Of a stretch of 64,000 bases of DNA, positions 46,242-54,004 are shown piece after piece. A program made the translations under genes and the position numbers. The first letter of the stretch is position 1; every line of letters begins with the position of its first letter. Origin of the DNA: Corynebacterium ulceribovis DSM 45146 (lineage in GTDB: Bacteria; Actinomycetota; Actinomycetes; Mycobacteriales; Mycobacteriaceae); NCBI RefSeq assembly GCF_000372445.1, contig NZ_AQUY01000002.1:523561-587560 (forward strand), written 5' to 3'. The notes beneath the pieces were generated by a model, which was not told where the DNA came from, made no database searches, and saw only the letters and a list, made by a program, of their open reading frames with translations.

Positions 46242-47015
46242 ATGTCTGTAGCAATCCGCGTTATCCCTTGCCTCGACGTCAAAGACGGCCGCGTGGTTAA
46301 GGGCGTGAACTTTGAGAACTTGCGCGATGCTGGCGACCCAGTCGAACTAGCTGCCCGCTACAACCAGGAAGGCGCTGATGAGCTGACTTTCTTGGATGTC
46401 AGTGCCTCCAAGGATGGTCGCGGCACGATGCTGGATGTGGTGCGCCGTACCGCTGATGAAGTGTTCATCCCGCTGACTGTTGGTGGTGGGGTGCGTTCAG
46501 TCGAGGACGTCGACCAGTTGCTGCGCGCGGGTGCGGATAAGGTTTCCGTCAATACGTCCGCGATTGCGCGGCCTGAACTGCTGCAGGAACTGTCCGAGCG
46601 CTTTGGTGCGCAGTGCATTGTCCTGTCGGTTGATGCCCGCCGCGTGCCTGAAGGCGGCCAGCCGCAGCCAAGCGGTTACGAAGTGACCACCCACGGTGGT
46701 ACCAAGTCCGCGGGCATTGACGCTGTGGAATGGGCACGCCGTGGTGAAGAGCTCGGCGTGGGGGAGATTCTGCTGAACTCGATGGATGGTGACGGCACTA
46801 AAGCTGGTTTCGACTTGGAGATGTTGGCCGCGGTGCGTGCTGCGGTGACGATTCCGGTGATTGCTTCTGGTGGTGCCGGTAAAGCCGAGCATTTCCCGCC
46901 TGCTGTGGATGCGGGTGCGAACGCAGTGTTGGCTGCGTCGATTTTCCATTACGGTGAAGTCAGCATTTCGGAAGTGAAAGATGCGTTGCGGGCAGCTGGG
47001 AAGGAAGTGCGCTGA
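46242..47015 (+). CDS. hisF: Imidazole glycerol phosphate synthase, cyclase subunit
   Basis: TIM-barrel subunit that uses ammonia from HisH to form imidazole glycerol phosphate and AICAR. In 257 residues: catalytic Asp in [17 protein letters not shown], second catalytic Asp in VLSVDARR, phosphate loops VGGGVRS and [14 protein letters not shown] at 46226-46232 is a strong ribosome site. Its stop shares one base with the hisI start (TGATG). Confidence 0.96.
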   Translation: MSVAIRVIPCLDVKDGRVVKGVNFENLRDAGDPVELAARYNQEGADELTFLDVSASKDGRGTMLDVVRRTADEVFIPLTVGGGVRSVEDVDQLLRAGADKVSVNTSAIARPELLQELSERFGAQCIVLSVDARRVPEGGQPQPSGYEVTTHGGTKSAGIDAVEWARRGEELGVGEILLNSMDGDGTKAGFDLEMLAAVRAAVTIPVIASGGAGKAEHFPPAVDAGANAVLAASIFHYGEVSISEVKDALRAAGKEVR

Positions 47016-47395
47016 TGAGCGTCGATGATGACCTGGATGTGGTCACTTATGACCTGCCACAAGAGATTGAAGAAAAAGTAAAGTTCAACGCTGACGGCTT
47101 GGTCCCGGCGATTGTGCAGGAGAATAGCAGCGGCCGAGTGCTGATGATGGCGTGGATGGATAACCACGCGTTGGCGTACACGATTGCCACTAAGCGCGGG
47201 ACTTACTGGTCGCGCTCCCGGTCGGAGTACTGGATCAAGGGGATGACCTCTGGTCACTTCCAGAAGGTGACGTCTCTGGCGCTCGACTGCGACGGCGACA
47301 CTGTGCTGATGGAAGTGGAGCAGACCGGTGCGGCCTGCCACACCGGTGCGCACAGCTGCTTTGATGTCACCCCAGTGTTCGGAGTGCCACGGTAG
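47015..47395 (+). CDS. hisI: Phosphoribosyl-AMP cyclohydrolase
   Basis: Zinc enzyme hydrolysing the adenine ring of PR-AMP. 126 residues, monofunctional (no HisE domain). Seen: [29 protein letters not shown], and zinc cysteines in [12 protein letters not shown] and [11 protein letters not shown]. Last gene of the histidine operon; the ATPase gene on the other strand ends immediately after it with no room for a large terminator. Confidence 0.95.
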   Translation: MSVDDDLDVVTYDLPQEIEEKVKFNADGLVPAIVQENSSGRVLMMAWMDNHALAYTIATKRGTYWSRSRSEYWIKGMTSGHFQKVTSLALDCDGDTVLMEVEQTGAACHTGAHSCFDVTPVFGVPR

Positions 47396-48574
47396 CTACC
47401 AAAATAGCTGCGGGCCGGATTCATCCTCGCGGCGCAGATATTCCCGCAAGCCGGGGATAGCGAAATCGACTTGGCCGTGGCCGCGGGAGAAGATGATGTG
47501 GCGGGCGATGAGCCGCCGACGGTACTGCGCGGTGACATCGGAACCACGCGCAATCCGGTCCGCGATATCGCCGGAACGCGATGGGCCGTCGTCGACGGCC
47601 ATTGCCTTAAGATAGGCCAACTCGAGTTCGGTGAGGCTGGCAATGACCGGATCAAGGACTAGGTGGCCAAGTTCATCGGTCGCTGCTTCTACTCCGGTTG
47701 TGGCGGCGCGGACGGAGATGGAGCTGCTGATTTCGCCGCCGTCCAAGTGTTGCTGGGCACGCCACGCGTGATAGCCAATCAGCTGAATCATGAATGGGTA
47801 GCCGTGAGTGGCCGCAATTGCCGACCGTAACCCAGTGGCGTCCCAGGAAAGACCAGCGGCTTGGACCGGCGCTGCTAGGCCTTCTTCAGCTTGAGCTGGG
47901 GTGACAGCCCCGAGGATGCGGCGGTCGGCGCGGCGTAGGAAAGTGATGCCGCGGTGCTCGAGCAGCGTGGCGATTTCTTCCGGCAGACCGGCGAGCGCAA
48001 TGGCGATATTGCCGTTTTCGCGGAAGAGGTGCTGGATGGCGGCGGTCAGCTCAGCGAGCTCGTCAGCGGTAGCGCGGCCAACTTCGTCGACGGTGAGGAA
48101 GAGTCCGGAGCCTTGTTGCGCCAGTAACTCGACGGCTTCTGTCAGCAGCGGCCGCAGCCCAGGTTCTGGCGTATGCCGGTCTTTGATTTCGGTGCGGATA
48201 CCGCCGAGACCAGCTGGAGCCGTGATTCCGGTAATGCGGCGGCGAGAGCTTCGTGGGTCAATGTCGCTTAGCAGGCTAGGAAGTTGTTGCTGCACAATGC
48301 GGTCGGTGAGGCCAGGCAATGCCGTCTCGGGGATGACGCGCCAGCCAGCGCGTTTAGCTTCGTCTTCGAGTTCATTGAGCAGCACTGTTTTTCCGATGCC
48401 TCGCGTTCCAGTGATGATCATGGCTCGCGATGGTGCGCCCGGTCCGTCGATAAGCGCGCCGGAAAAGGCATCAATGATGTCATCTCGGCCAACGTACACG
48501 GCGGGGGAGGTGCCGAAGGTTGGGGTGAAGGGGTTGCGCAGTGCAGGAGATGGAGGCAATGGAGAGCTCGGCAT
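47396..48574 (-). CDS. AAA-type ATPase, AAA_16/ORC-like
   Basis: 392-residue P-loop ATPase of a family common as single genes in actinobacteria; role unknown. Seen: NPFTPTFGTSPAVYVGRDDII at the N-terminus (in parts), Walker A GTRGIGKT at 56-63, Walker B LFLTVDEVG, a sensor-like IALAGLPEE, and a C-terminal winged-helix-like region (LTELELAYLKAMAVDDGPSRSGDIADRI, read in parts) that could bind DNA. The ATG at 48574 is used; a GTG at 48601 would add a KLSKLS tract made by the DNA repeats in front of the gene. Neither start has a properly spaced ribosome site. Confidence 0.87.
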   Translation of the reverse strand: MPSSPLPPSPALRNPFTPTFGTSPAVYVGRDDIIDAFSGALIDGPGAPSRAMIITGTRGIGKTVLLNELEDEAKRAGWRVIPETALPGLTDRIVQQQLPSLLSDIDPRSSRRRITGITAPAGLGGIRTEIKDRHTPEPGLRPLLTEAVELLAQQGSGLFLTVDEVGRATADELAELTAAIQHLFRENGNIAIALAGLPEEIATLLEHRGITFLRRADRRILGAVTPAQAEEGLAAPVQAAGLSWDATGLRSAIAATHGYPFMIQLIGYHAWRAQQHLDGGEISSSISVRAATTGVEAATDELGHLVLDPVIASLTELELAYLKAMAVDDGPSRSGDIADRIARGSDVTAQYRRRLIARHIIFSRGHGQVDFAIPGLREYLRREDESGPQLFW

Positions 48575-48578
48575 GCTA

Positions 48579-48623
48579 CTCAGTTTACTCAGTTTCCGCA
48601 CTCCTGCTCAGTTTACTCAGTTT
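48579..48623 (-). repeat. Duplicated 17-bp direct repeat before the ATPase gene
   Basis: On the gene strand the sequence AAACTGAG-T-AAACTGAG occurs twice (plus-strand copies 48579-48595 and 48607-48623, 28 bases start to start), so the octamer AAACTGAG appears four times just ahead of the ATPase ATG. Confidence 0.85.
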
Positions 48624-48672
48624 GCCTGGTCGGGGCGAAAAACTCGGCCGCTGAAAACCGAGACCTCACAAC

Positions 48673-49080
48673 TCAAGCCGAGAATGCCCACAACACGTCG
48701 AAACGGTCCTTAATCTGGCCGTAAGGCTGACCCCACGGTGCCATCTCAAATGGCATCGCAACCGCAGCGCCGGACTGCACGAACTTCTCCCATACTGCGG
48801 TAGCTTCCTCAACAGAATCAAAGGACAGCAGGAAAGAGTAAACGTCGGACTTGAGCGGAGGCAACGTCTCACCCATGGCATCGCCGCCATTGATAATCAC
48901 CCCATCGGCCACCAACTCCGCGTGCGCAACCGCATCCTTCGGCGGGGTGAACGGCAGCATATCTTCCATGCCGTCGTAGGAATCAAAGTTCAGCTCGCCG
49001 CCGAACATGTCCTGGTAGTAGGTCATGGCCTCACGGGCGTTGCCTGGGAATGAGATATATGGGCTGAATCGAATAGCTAT
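48673..49080 (-). CDS. PhnB-like VOC-fold protein with no standard start codon
   Basis: Glyoxalase/VOC-superfamily protein of the PhnB/3-demethylubiquinone-methyltransferase-like group, function unknown. The first ATG (49026) would begin at TYYQDMFGGEL, but the same open frame upstream encodes AIRFSPYISFPGNAREA, the conserved first strand and helix of the family. That longer frame has no ATG, GTG or TTG: after a TAA at 49098-49096 it reads CTG, ATA, GGA, CTA, CCC, ATA, GCT, ATT. ATA at 49080-49078 has AGGA six bases before it, giving 135 residues. Either a rare ATA start or a recent ATG-to-ATA change explains this. Confidence 0.75.
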   Translation of the reverse strand: MAIRFSPYISFPGNAREAMTYYQDMFGGELNFDSYDGMEDMLPFTPPKDAVAHAELVADGVIINGGDAMGETLPPLKSDVYSFLLSFDSVEEATAVWEKFVQSGAAVAMPFEMAPWGQPYGQIKDRFDVLWAFSA

Positions 49081-49110
49081 GGGTAGTCCTATCAGTTACG
49101 GATGTACAGG

Positions 49111-49136
49111 CTGCCGACCACAACGCATGTCGGTAG
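49111..49136 (+). other. Hairpin 1 in the region before trpE
   Basis: CTGCCGAC (49111-49118) pairs with GTCGGTAG (49129-49136) with one G-U pair; ten-base loop. Confidence 0.4.
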
Positions 49137-49162
49137 TCGATATGGTACGGATCACACCTGAT

Positions 49163-49189
49163 AAAGCGCCGAGAATCAGTGCGCTTTTT
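49163..49189 (+). terminator. Terminator-like hairpin before trpE
   Basis: AAAGCGC (49163-49169) pairs with GCGCTTT (49181-49187), followed by T residues to 49189 on the plus strand only. No plus-strand gene lies between it and hisI, so it would act on a leader transcript or insulate trpE. No Trp-rich leader peptide precedes it. Confidence 0.45.
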
Positions 49190-49239
49190 ACTAATTAATC
49201 CGCCGCGTAATTTTTCTTCCGGCAGCGAAAGTGGCGTGG

Positions 49240-49252
49240 CACACTAGTCGCA
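49240..49252 (+). promoter_or_regulatory. -10 element of a leaderless trpE promoter
   Basis: CACACT at 49240-49245 lies six bases before the trpE ATG; downstream of the terminator-like hairpin. Confidence 0.35.
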
Positions 49253-50790
49253 TGCCTGTTACACAACTTGCGCAGGTCACCAGCCGCGAAGAATTCCACA
49301 CTCTGGCTGCTACCCACCGGGTGGTTCCAGTTGTGCGGCAGTTCCTCGCGGATGCGGACACTGCACTCAGCGCCTACACCAAGCTGGCTCATGGCCGGCC
49401 TGGGTCATTTCTTTTGGAATCGGCGGCGGTTGGGCAGTCGTGGTCGCGCTACAGCTACATTGGTTGTGGTGCGCGCACGGCGCTGACCGTCAAAGATGGC
49501 GAAACTGTGTGGATCGGGCAGGCACCAGCGTGGGCACCCACCGGCCAGCCACTCAAGGCTCTTGCGGAAACACTAGAACTCCTGCACACCGATTCCGTGC
49601 CCGGAATGCCGCCATTGAGCAGCGGCTTCGTCGGCTTCTTCAGCCACGACATCATCCGCTATGTCGAAGACATTCCAGACACCTGCGAAAATGACCTGCA
49701 CATGCCGGAGATGATGCAGATTCTGGTAGAAGATCTTGCGGTTTTCGACCACCACCAGGGCGTCATCACGCTGATTGCGAACGCGGTGAATTGGGATGGC
49801 AGCGACGAGCGCGTCGACCAAGCCTATGACGATGCGGTCGCGCGTATTGCCGAGATGCAGCGCCGATTGGCCTCCCCGGCACCATCCGATTTGCTTAGCC
49901 CTGCGCTTTTTGATGCCACTGCCAAGCCGAACTTCCGTCGCCAGCGCAGCCGCGAGGAGCATATGCGCCGGGTGGAGCAGCTGCGTCAGCGCTGCGCCGA
50001 TGGGGAAGCGGGCCAGGTGGTGCTCTCGCAGCGTTTTGAGATGGACACTGATGCCACCGCGCTCGACATTTACCGGATGCTGCGGATTTCGAACCCGAGC
50101 CCGTACATGTTCCTGCTTAACCTGCCGACCGATGACTTCACCGATACCGCATTCCAGATTGTCGGTTCTTCGCCGGAATCACTCGTGTCGGTGCAGGGCG
50201 GCATCGCCACCACCCACCCGATTGGCGGTACCCGTCCGCGCGGCGCCACCGAGGCCGAAGACGTTGCCTTGGAAGCAGAATTGCGCGCCGACGAGAAGGA
50301 AAACGTCGAGCATCAAATGCTCATTGACCTTGGGGTATCCGACATCAGCAAGGCCGCCGCACCCGGCACCGTCGAAGTGACCAACGCCTTCCGCATCGAA
50401 CGCTATTCCCACGTCATGCACCTTGTCTCCACCGTTTCCGGCACCCTTGCCGACGGCCGCGGCCCCGTCGACGCCTTCATCGCCAACTTCCCGGCCGGCA
50501 CCCTTTCCGGCGCCCCACGGGTCAAGGCCCTTGCGCTTATTGACGAATTGGAAGACACTCGCCGCGGATTCTACGGCGGCACAGTAGGGTACTTTGACCT
50601 GTCGGGAAACACCGACCAGGCGATCACTATTCGCTCTGGTTTGGTCAAAGATGGCACAGTGTATGTGCAAGCCGGTGGCGGCATCGTGGCGGAGTCTGAC
50701 CCAGCAATGGAAGACGACGAGACACTCAATAAGTCCGCTGCGGTATTGGCGGCTGTTGCCGCCGCGCAAACTCTGCGCACTGTGAGCTAG
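49252..50790 (+). CDS. trpE: Anthranilate synthase component I
   Basis: Converts chorismate to anthranilate using ammonia from TrpG; first step of tryptophan synthesis. 512 residues from the ATG at 49252. Seen: LLESAAVGQSWSRYSYIG with the tryptophan-inhibition LLES motif, GFVGFFSHDIIRY, GEAGQVVLSQRFE, GSSPESLV, PIGGTRPRG, DEKENVEHQMLIDLG, and the catalytic blocks FPAGTLSGAPRVKA and AGGGIVAESDP. trpG and trpD are not in the window. The companion membrane gene follows at once. Confidence 0.96.
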   Translation: MPVTQLAQVTSREEFHTLAATHRVVPVVRQFLADADTALSAYTKLAHGRPGSFLLESAAVGQSWSRYSYIGCGARTALTVKDGETVWIGQAPAWAPTGQPLKALAETLELLHTDSVPGMPPLSSGFVGFFSHDIIRYVEDIPDTCENDLHMPEMMQILVEDLAVFDHHQGVITLIANAVNWDGSDERVDQAYDDAVARIAEMQRRLASPAPSDLLSPALFDATAKPNFRRQRSREEHMRRVEQLRQRCADGEAGQVVLSQRFEMDTDATALDIYRMLRISNPSPYMFLLNLPTDDFTDTAFQIVGSSPESLVSVQGGIATTHPIGGTRPRGATEAEDVALEAELRADEKENVEHQMLIDLGVSDISKAAAPGTVEVTNAFRIERYSHVMHLVSTVSGTLADGRGPVDAFIANFPAGTLSGAPRVKALALIDELEDTRRGFYGGTVGYFDLSGNTDQAITIRSGLVKDGTVYVQAGGGIVAESDPAMEDDETLNKSAAVLAAVAAAQTLRTVS

Positions 50791-50802
50791 ATGGAGGAAG
50801 CT

Positions 50803-51468
50803 GTGACGGAGGAAAAAGCACAAGCAGGTCGGACGAAGCCGAATCGACGGGCGCTGATCGCTCAGTTACTGATTGTGCTGGCATCGCTGCTGCTTTTTGC
50901 CTCCAGCCGCATGGGCTGGGTGTCGGTAGAAGCATTCGACGACAAGTCTGGTGAATCCACCAACAGCATCGTCGGCGGCACCTGGGCGCCAGAACTCACA
51001 GCGTGGGCCTTGGCCCTGCTTGCGGGCGCTGCAGCGGCGCTGATTCTACGTCGGCTAGGCCGCCGCATCCTCGGGGTTGTGGTTGCGATTGTTGGGATGG
51101 TCGCCGCTTGGCCAGCTATCCAACTGCTCAGCACTGACCCAGACCCGCAGCGCGCCCGTGACTTACTCACCTCCGGCGCGGCAACTCAACGTGCGAGCGA
51201 CCCCACCATGCTCTCCGACTGGGCACAGCTCACGGCTGTGGATGCTATTGCACTGCCAGCTGTCATCGCGATTGCGGCAGCTGCCTGCGCTATCTTTGGT
51301 GGCATCTTGATGGCGATGCAGCCAGGGGCTGCGAAAGACTCCGCGAAGTACGACAACCCAGAAGCTCGCAAGAGCAAAGTCGAACAGGATCTTGCCGCCG
51401 ACCCGACATCCGGTCGCGTGCTGTGGGACGCACTTGATGCCGATATTGACCCGACTGAGCATCGGTAA
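50803..51468 (+). CDS. Trp-operon-associated membrane protein (TIGR02234 family)
   Basis: Conserved membrane protein found next to trpE/trpC in Corynebacteriales (Rv1610 type); function unknown. 221 residues from the GTG at 50803, chosen because GGAGG (50793-50797) lies five bases before it; an ATG directly after the trpE stop (50791) is the alternative. Seen: four hydrophobic segments (about 20-36, 62-80, 85-105 and 145-170), the W-containing extracytoplasmic loops, and the conserved C-terminal tail LWDALDADIDPT that defines the family. A role in tryptophan export or sensing has no direct support. Confidence 0.9.
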   Translation: MTEEKAQAGRTKPNRRALIAQLLIVLASLLLFASSRMGWVSVEAFDDKSGESTNSIVGGTWAPELTAWALALLAGAAAALILRRLGRRILGVVVAIVGMVAAWPAIQLLSTDPDPQRARDLLTSGAATQRASDPTMLSDWAQLTAVDAIALPAVIAIAAAACAIFGGILMAMQPGAAKDSAKYDNPEARKSKVEQDLAADPTSGRVLWDALDADIDPTEHR

Positions 51469-51485
51469 AAAAATGCCCTAAAGCG

Positions 51486-51800
51486 CTAGTCCATATGCAG
51501 CACGGTGCGCAGGTCGGCAAATACATCCGGCTTGATGTGGTGAGTGACGGACCGGCCGGCGCGTACTTTCTCGAGCAGTCCGGCCTCGGTCAGTCGTTTC
51601 AGATGGTGTGACACTGTTGGTTGGCTCAGGCCAACAATGTCGGTGACTTCGCTGACGGTCTTTGGCTCGCAGCCGGCAGCTGCAAGTTCGGACAAAATCT
51701 GGAGACGCGTTGGGTCGGCGAGCACACTGAATAGATTCGCATAGCGCAGTGCGGCATCGTCGTTAAGCGGACCTGAGCCCAGGGAACAGCAATCGGTCAT
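51486..51800 (-). CDS. arsR: ArsR-family arsenic-responsive repressor
   Basis: 104-residue winged-helix repressor. The HTH is clear (VSEVTDIVGLSQPTVSHHLKRLTEAGLL). Cysteines C4-C5 (DCCSLGS) and C44 (AAAGCEPK) keep the 40-residue spacing of the As(III) site C15/C16/C55 of C. glutamicum ArsR, rather than the E. coli CVC helix site. The ATG at 51800 is used; a start three codons earlier has no advantage. It diverges from acr3, with one operator dyad between them, and should repress both until arsenite binds. Confidence 0.93.
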   Translation of the reverse strand: MTDCCSLGSGPLNDDAALRYANLFSVLADPTRLQILSELAAAGCEPKTVSEVTDIVGLSQPTVSHHLKRLTEAGLLEKVRAGRSVTHHIKPDVFADLRTVLHMD

Positions 51801-51822
51801 GGTTCCCACAGTATACGCACTT

Positions 51823-51844
51823 CATATTGACGACTATCAATATG
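51823..51844. promoter_or_regulatory. ArsR operator between arsR and acr3
   Basis: Perfect inverted repeat CATATTGA (51823-51830) and TCAATATG (51837-51844) with a six-base spacer, in the 64-base divergent gap. Size and TTGA/TCAA core fit ArsR-family operators. Confidence 0.8.
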
Positions 51845-51864
51845 TCAATTATCCTGATATATCG

Positions 51865-52965
51865 ATGAAGCTCAATATGTCATTTCTGGATAAATTTCTA
51901 CCAGTCTGGATCCTGCTTGCCATGGCCGCTGGCCTCCTCCTTGGGCGCTTGATTCCCGGGCTGAGCGACGGTCTTTCCACGCTCGAAGTCGGCGGTATTT
52001 CGCTGCCAATTGCACTTGGACTGCTGGTGATGATGTACCCGCCACTTGCCAAAGTGCGCTACGACAAAATCGGAGCAGTCGCAGCAGACCGCACCTTGAT
52101 GCTTCTTTCCCTCGGACTCAACTGGATAGTGGGTCCCGCACTCATGTTTGCGCTCGCTTGGATTTTCCTGCCGGACCAACCGGAACTGCGCACCGGTCTG
52201 ATTATCGTTGGCCTAGCTCGGTGCATTGCCATGGTTCTGGTCTGGAGTGACTTATCCTGTGCGGACCGCGAAGCAACCACGTTGCTGGTTGCGCTCAACT
52301 CCATCTTCCAAGTCCTGATGTACGGCATCCTCGGGTGGTTCTATCTACAAACCTTGCCTACCTGGCTTGGTTTAGAAACCACCTCCGTACAGTTCTCTTT
52401 CTGGGCAATTGTCGGTTCCGTGCTGGTATTCCTTGGTATCCCACTGCTGGCAGGTGCGCTATCTCGCGTGCTCGGTGAGAAAATTAACGGTCGCGAATGG
52501 TACGAAGACCGGTTCTTGCCGGCCATCTCACCGCTAGCCCTGATTGGGCTGCTTTATACCATCGTGCTGCTGTTTTCCCTGCAAGGAGAGCAGATCACGT
52601 CGCAGCCGTGGACGGTTGTCAGCCTCGCGCTGCCACTGCTCGGCTACTTCGTCGGCATGTTCCTGATCGCGCTCTTTGCTGCCCGCGCCCTGCGGATGAA
52701 TTACGCCCAGTCCTCATCTGTTGCCTTTACCGCAGCTGGCAATAACTTTGAGCTGGCCATTGCCGTGTCCATCGGCACTTTTGGCGCCACCTCACCGCAG
52801 GCTCTGGCCGGCACCATTGGACCTCTCATTGAGATCCCCGTCCTTGTTGGTTTGGTGTATCTGACGCTGTGGCTTGGACCGAAGCTATTTCCCGGAGATA
52901 CCACGGTGCCAGCACGTCAATCAGCAAACTCGTCAATAGGCACGCTTGCAGCGGGGAATAAATAG
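51865..52965 (+). CDS. acr3: Arsenite efflux permease, Acr3 family
   Basis: Ten-helix arsenite/antimonite exporter of 366 residues from the ATG at 51865. Seen: the conserved Cys132 in MVLVWSDLSCADREATTLLVALNS, matching the essential Cys of corynebacterial Acr3, and the late NNFELAIAVSIGTFG block with the essential Glu. Upstream in-frame codons to 51799 overlap the ArsR operator, so a longer form is unlikely; another ATG at 51877 is possible. No arsenate reductase gene is adjacent, so the pair by itself protects against As(III). Confidence 0.95.
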   Translation: MKLNMSFLDKFLPVWILLAMAAGLLLGRLIPGLSDGLSTLEVGGISLPIALGLLVMMYPPLAKVRYDKIGAVAADRTLMLLSLGLNWIVGPALMFALAWIFLPDQPELRTGLIIVGLARCIAMVLVWSDLSCADREATTLLVALNSIFQVLMYGILGWFYLQTLPTWLGLETTSVQFSFWAIVGSVLVFLGIPLLAGALSRVLGEKINGREWYEDRFLPAISPLALIGLLYTIVLLFSLQGEQITSQPWTVVSLALPLLGYFVGMFLIALFAARALRMNYAQSSSVAFTAAGNNFELAIAVSIGTFGATSPQALAGTIGPLIEIPVLVGLVYLTLWLGPKLFPGDTTVPARQSANSSIGTLAAGNK

Positions 52966-52973
52966 CCCCAGTG

Positions 52974-52995
52974 CTGCCCACTTTAAGCTGGGCAG
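52974..52995 (+). terminator. Hairpin after acr3
   Basis: CTGCCCA (52974-52980) and TGGGCAG (52989-52995), eight-base loop, no following T tract. Weak terminator or simple stem-loop. Confidence 0.4.
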
Positions 52996-53026
52996 TCAAC
53001 ATGTGACCTCACCCGTTTAGGGAAAA

Positions 53027-53032
53027 TAGTAT
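53027..53032 (+). promoter_or_regulatory. Candidate -10 of trpC
   Basis: TAGTAT at 53027-53032, about 68 bases before the trpC ATG; a TGTGAC at 53002-53007 may be the -35 with a long spacer. A promoter here is expected because acr3 separates trpC from trpE. Confidence 0.35.
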
Positions 53033-53099
53033 GACCCCGGCTACGGTTACTTCCGGAAGCGAAAGCGACTAACCGATGACTCTAGAGATGGGGGACCGC

Positions 53100-53900
53100 A
53101 TGACGACTGTGCTCGATGAGATTGTCGCTGGTGTGCGTGAAGACGTTGCCGCGCGCGAGGAGCTCGTTCCCTATAAGGAAATCAAGGCCAGGTCGAAAGA
53201 CGCGCCGCCCGCTCTCGACGCCATCGCCGCACTATCGGCGCCCGGTGTCAACGTAATCGCGGAAGTAAAACGCGCCAGCCCATCTGCCGGGCCACTGGCA
53301 GACATTCCATCGCCAGCAGAACTAGCCAGCGCCTACGAACGAGCCGGGGCAGCCATCATTTCCTGCCTGACCGAAGAACGACGCTTCAACGGCTCACTCG
53401 CTGACTTCAGTGCAGTCCGAGCAGCAGTGGACATCCCGATGCTTCGCAAAGACTTCATCGTCGGGCCGTACCAAATCCACGAAGCCCGCGCTTATGGGGC
53501 AGACGTCATCTTGCTGATTGTGGCCATGCTTGACCAAGACACCTTGGTATCGCTGCTGGACCGCACCGAATCACTCGGCATGACCGCGCTGGTAGAAGTG
53601 CACACCGCGGAAGAAGCCGACCGGGCACTGGCCGCAGGTGCAAAAGTCATCGGGATTAACGCCCGCGACCTCAAGACCCTGAAAGTGCGCATGGAAACCT
53701 TCAGCGAAATCGCACCCGGGCTGCCAGTCGACGTCATCAAAATCGCTGAATCTGGCATCAAAACCCGCAAAGACCTGTTGAACTATGGGGCAGCGGGTGC
53801 TGATGCGGTGCTTGTTGGACAATCACTGGTCACCGCTGGTGACCCTGAGGCAGCTGCGCGCACGCTGGTCAGTGCCGGACAACACCCCTCCTTTCTATAG
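53100..53900 (+). CDS. trpC: Indole-3-glycerol phosphate synthase
   Basis: TIM-barrel enzyme converting CdRP to indole glycerol phosphate. 266 residues, single-domain form without fused TrpF. Seen: [16 protein letters not shown] with the catalytic Lys, [36 protein letters not shown] (in parts), [21 protein letters not shown], and AESGIKT near the C-terminus. GGGGGA lies six bases before the chosen ATG; an ATG eight codons earlier lacks a ribosome site. trpB follows after 103 bases. Confidence 0.95.
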   Translation: MTTVLDEIVAGVREDVAAREELVPYKEIKARSKDAPPALDAIAALSAPGVNVIAEVKRASPSAGPLADIPSPAELASAYERAGAAIISCLTEERRFNGSLADFSAVRAAVDIPMLRKDFIVGPYQIHEARAYGADVILLIVAMLDQDTLVSLLDRTESLGMTALVEVHTAEEADRALAAGAKVIGINARDLKTLKVRMETFSEIAPGLPVDVIKIAESGIKTRKDLLNYGAAGADAVLVGQSLVTAGDPEAAARTLVSAGQHPSFL

Positions 53901-53992
53901 GCGGCAAGTAGCCCTGTAAGACCGCCAACTTCACCACTCCGGCCTCATCACCCGGACCCAAAATTCCGACCAGCCGCCACATCACCGGCGGT

Positions 53993-54004
53993 GATACTGC
54001 ACAA
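53993..54004 (+). promoter_or_regulatory. -10 element of a leaderless trpB promoter
   Basis: GATACT at 53993-53998, five bases before the trpB ATG, in the 103-base trpC-trpB gap; suggests trpBA can be expressed apart from trpC. Confidence 0.4.

Noticed and set aside
48579-48623. The duplicated 17-bp repeat as insertion-sequence ends or a CRISPR array
   Set aside because: Direct, not inverted, only two units, no transposase gene or regular spacers nearby.
49102-49195. Trp leader peptide ahead of trpE
   Set aside because: Both short frames across the hairpins (starting at 49102 and 49126) contain no Trp codon.
53031-53072. Thirteen-codon upstream frame before trpC as a leader peptide
   Set aside because: No Trp codons and no attenuator hairpin follows.
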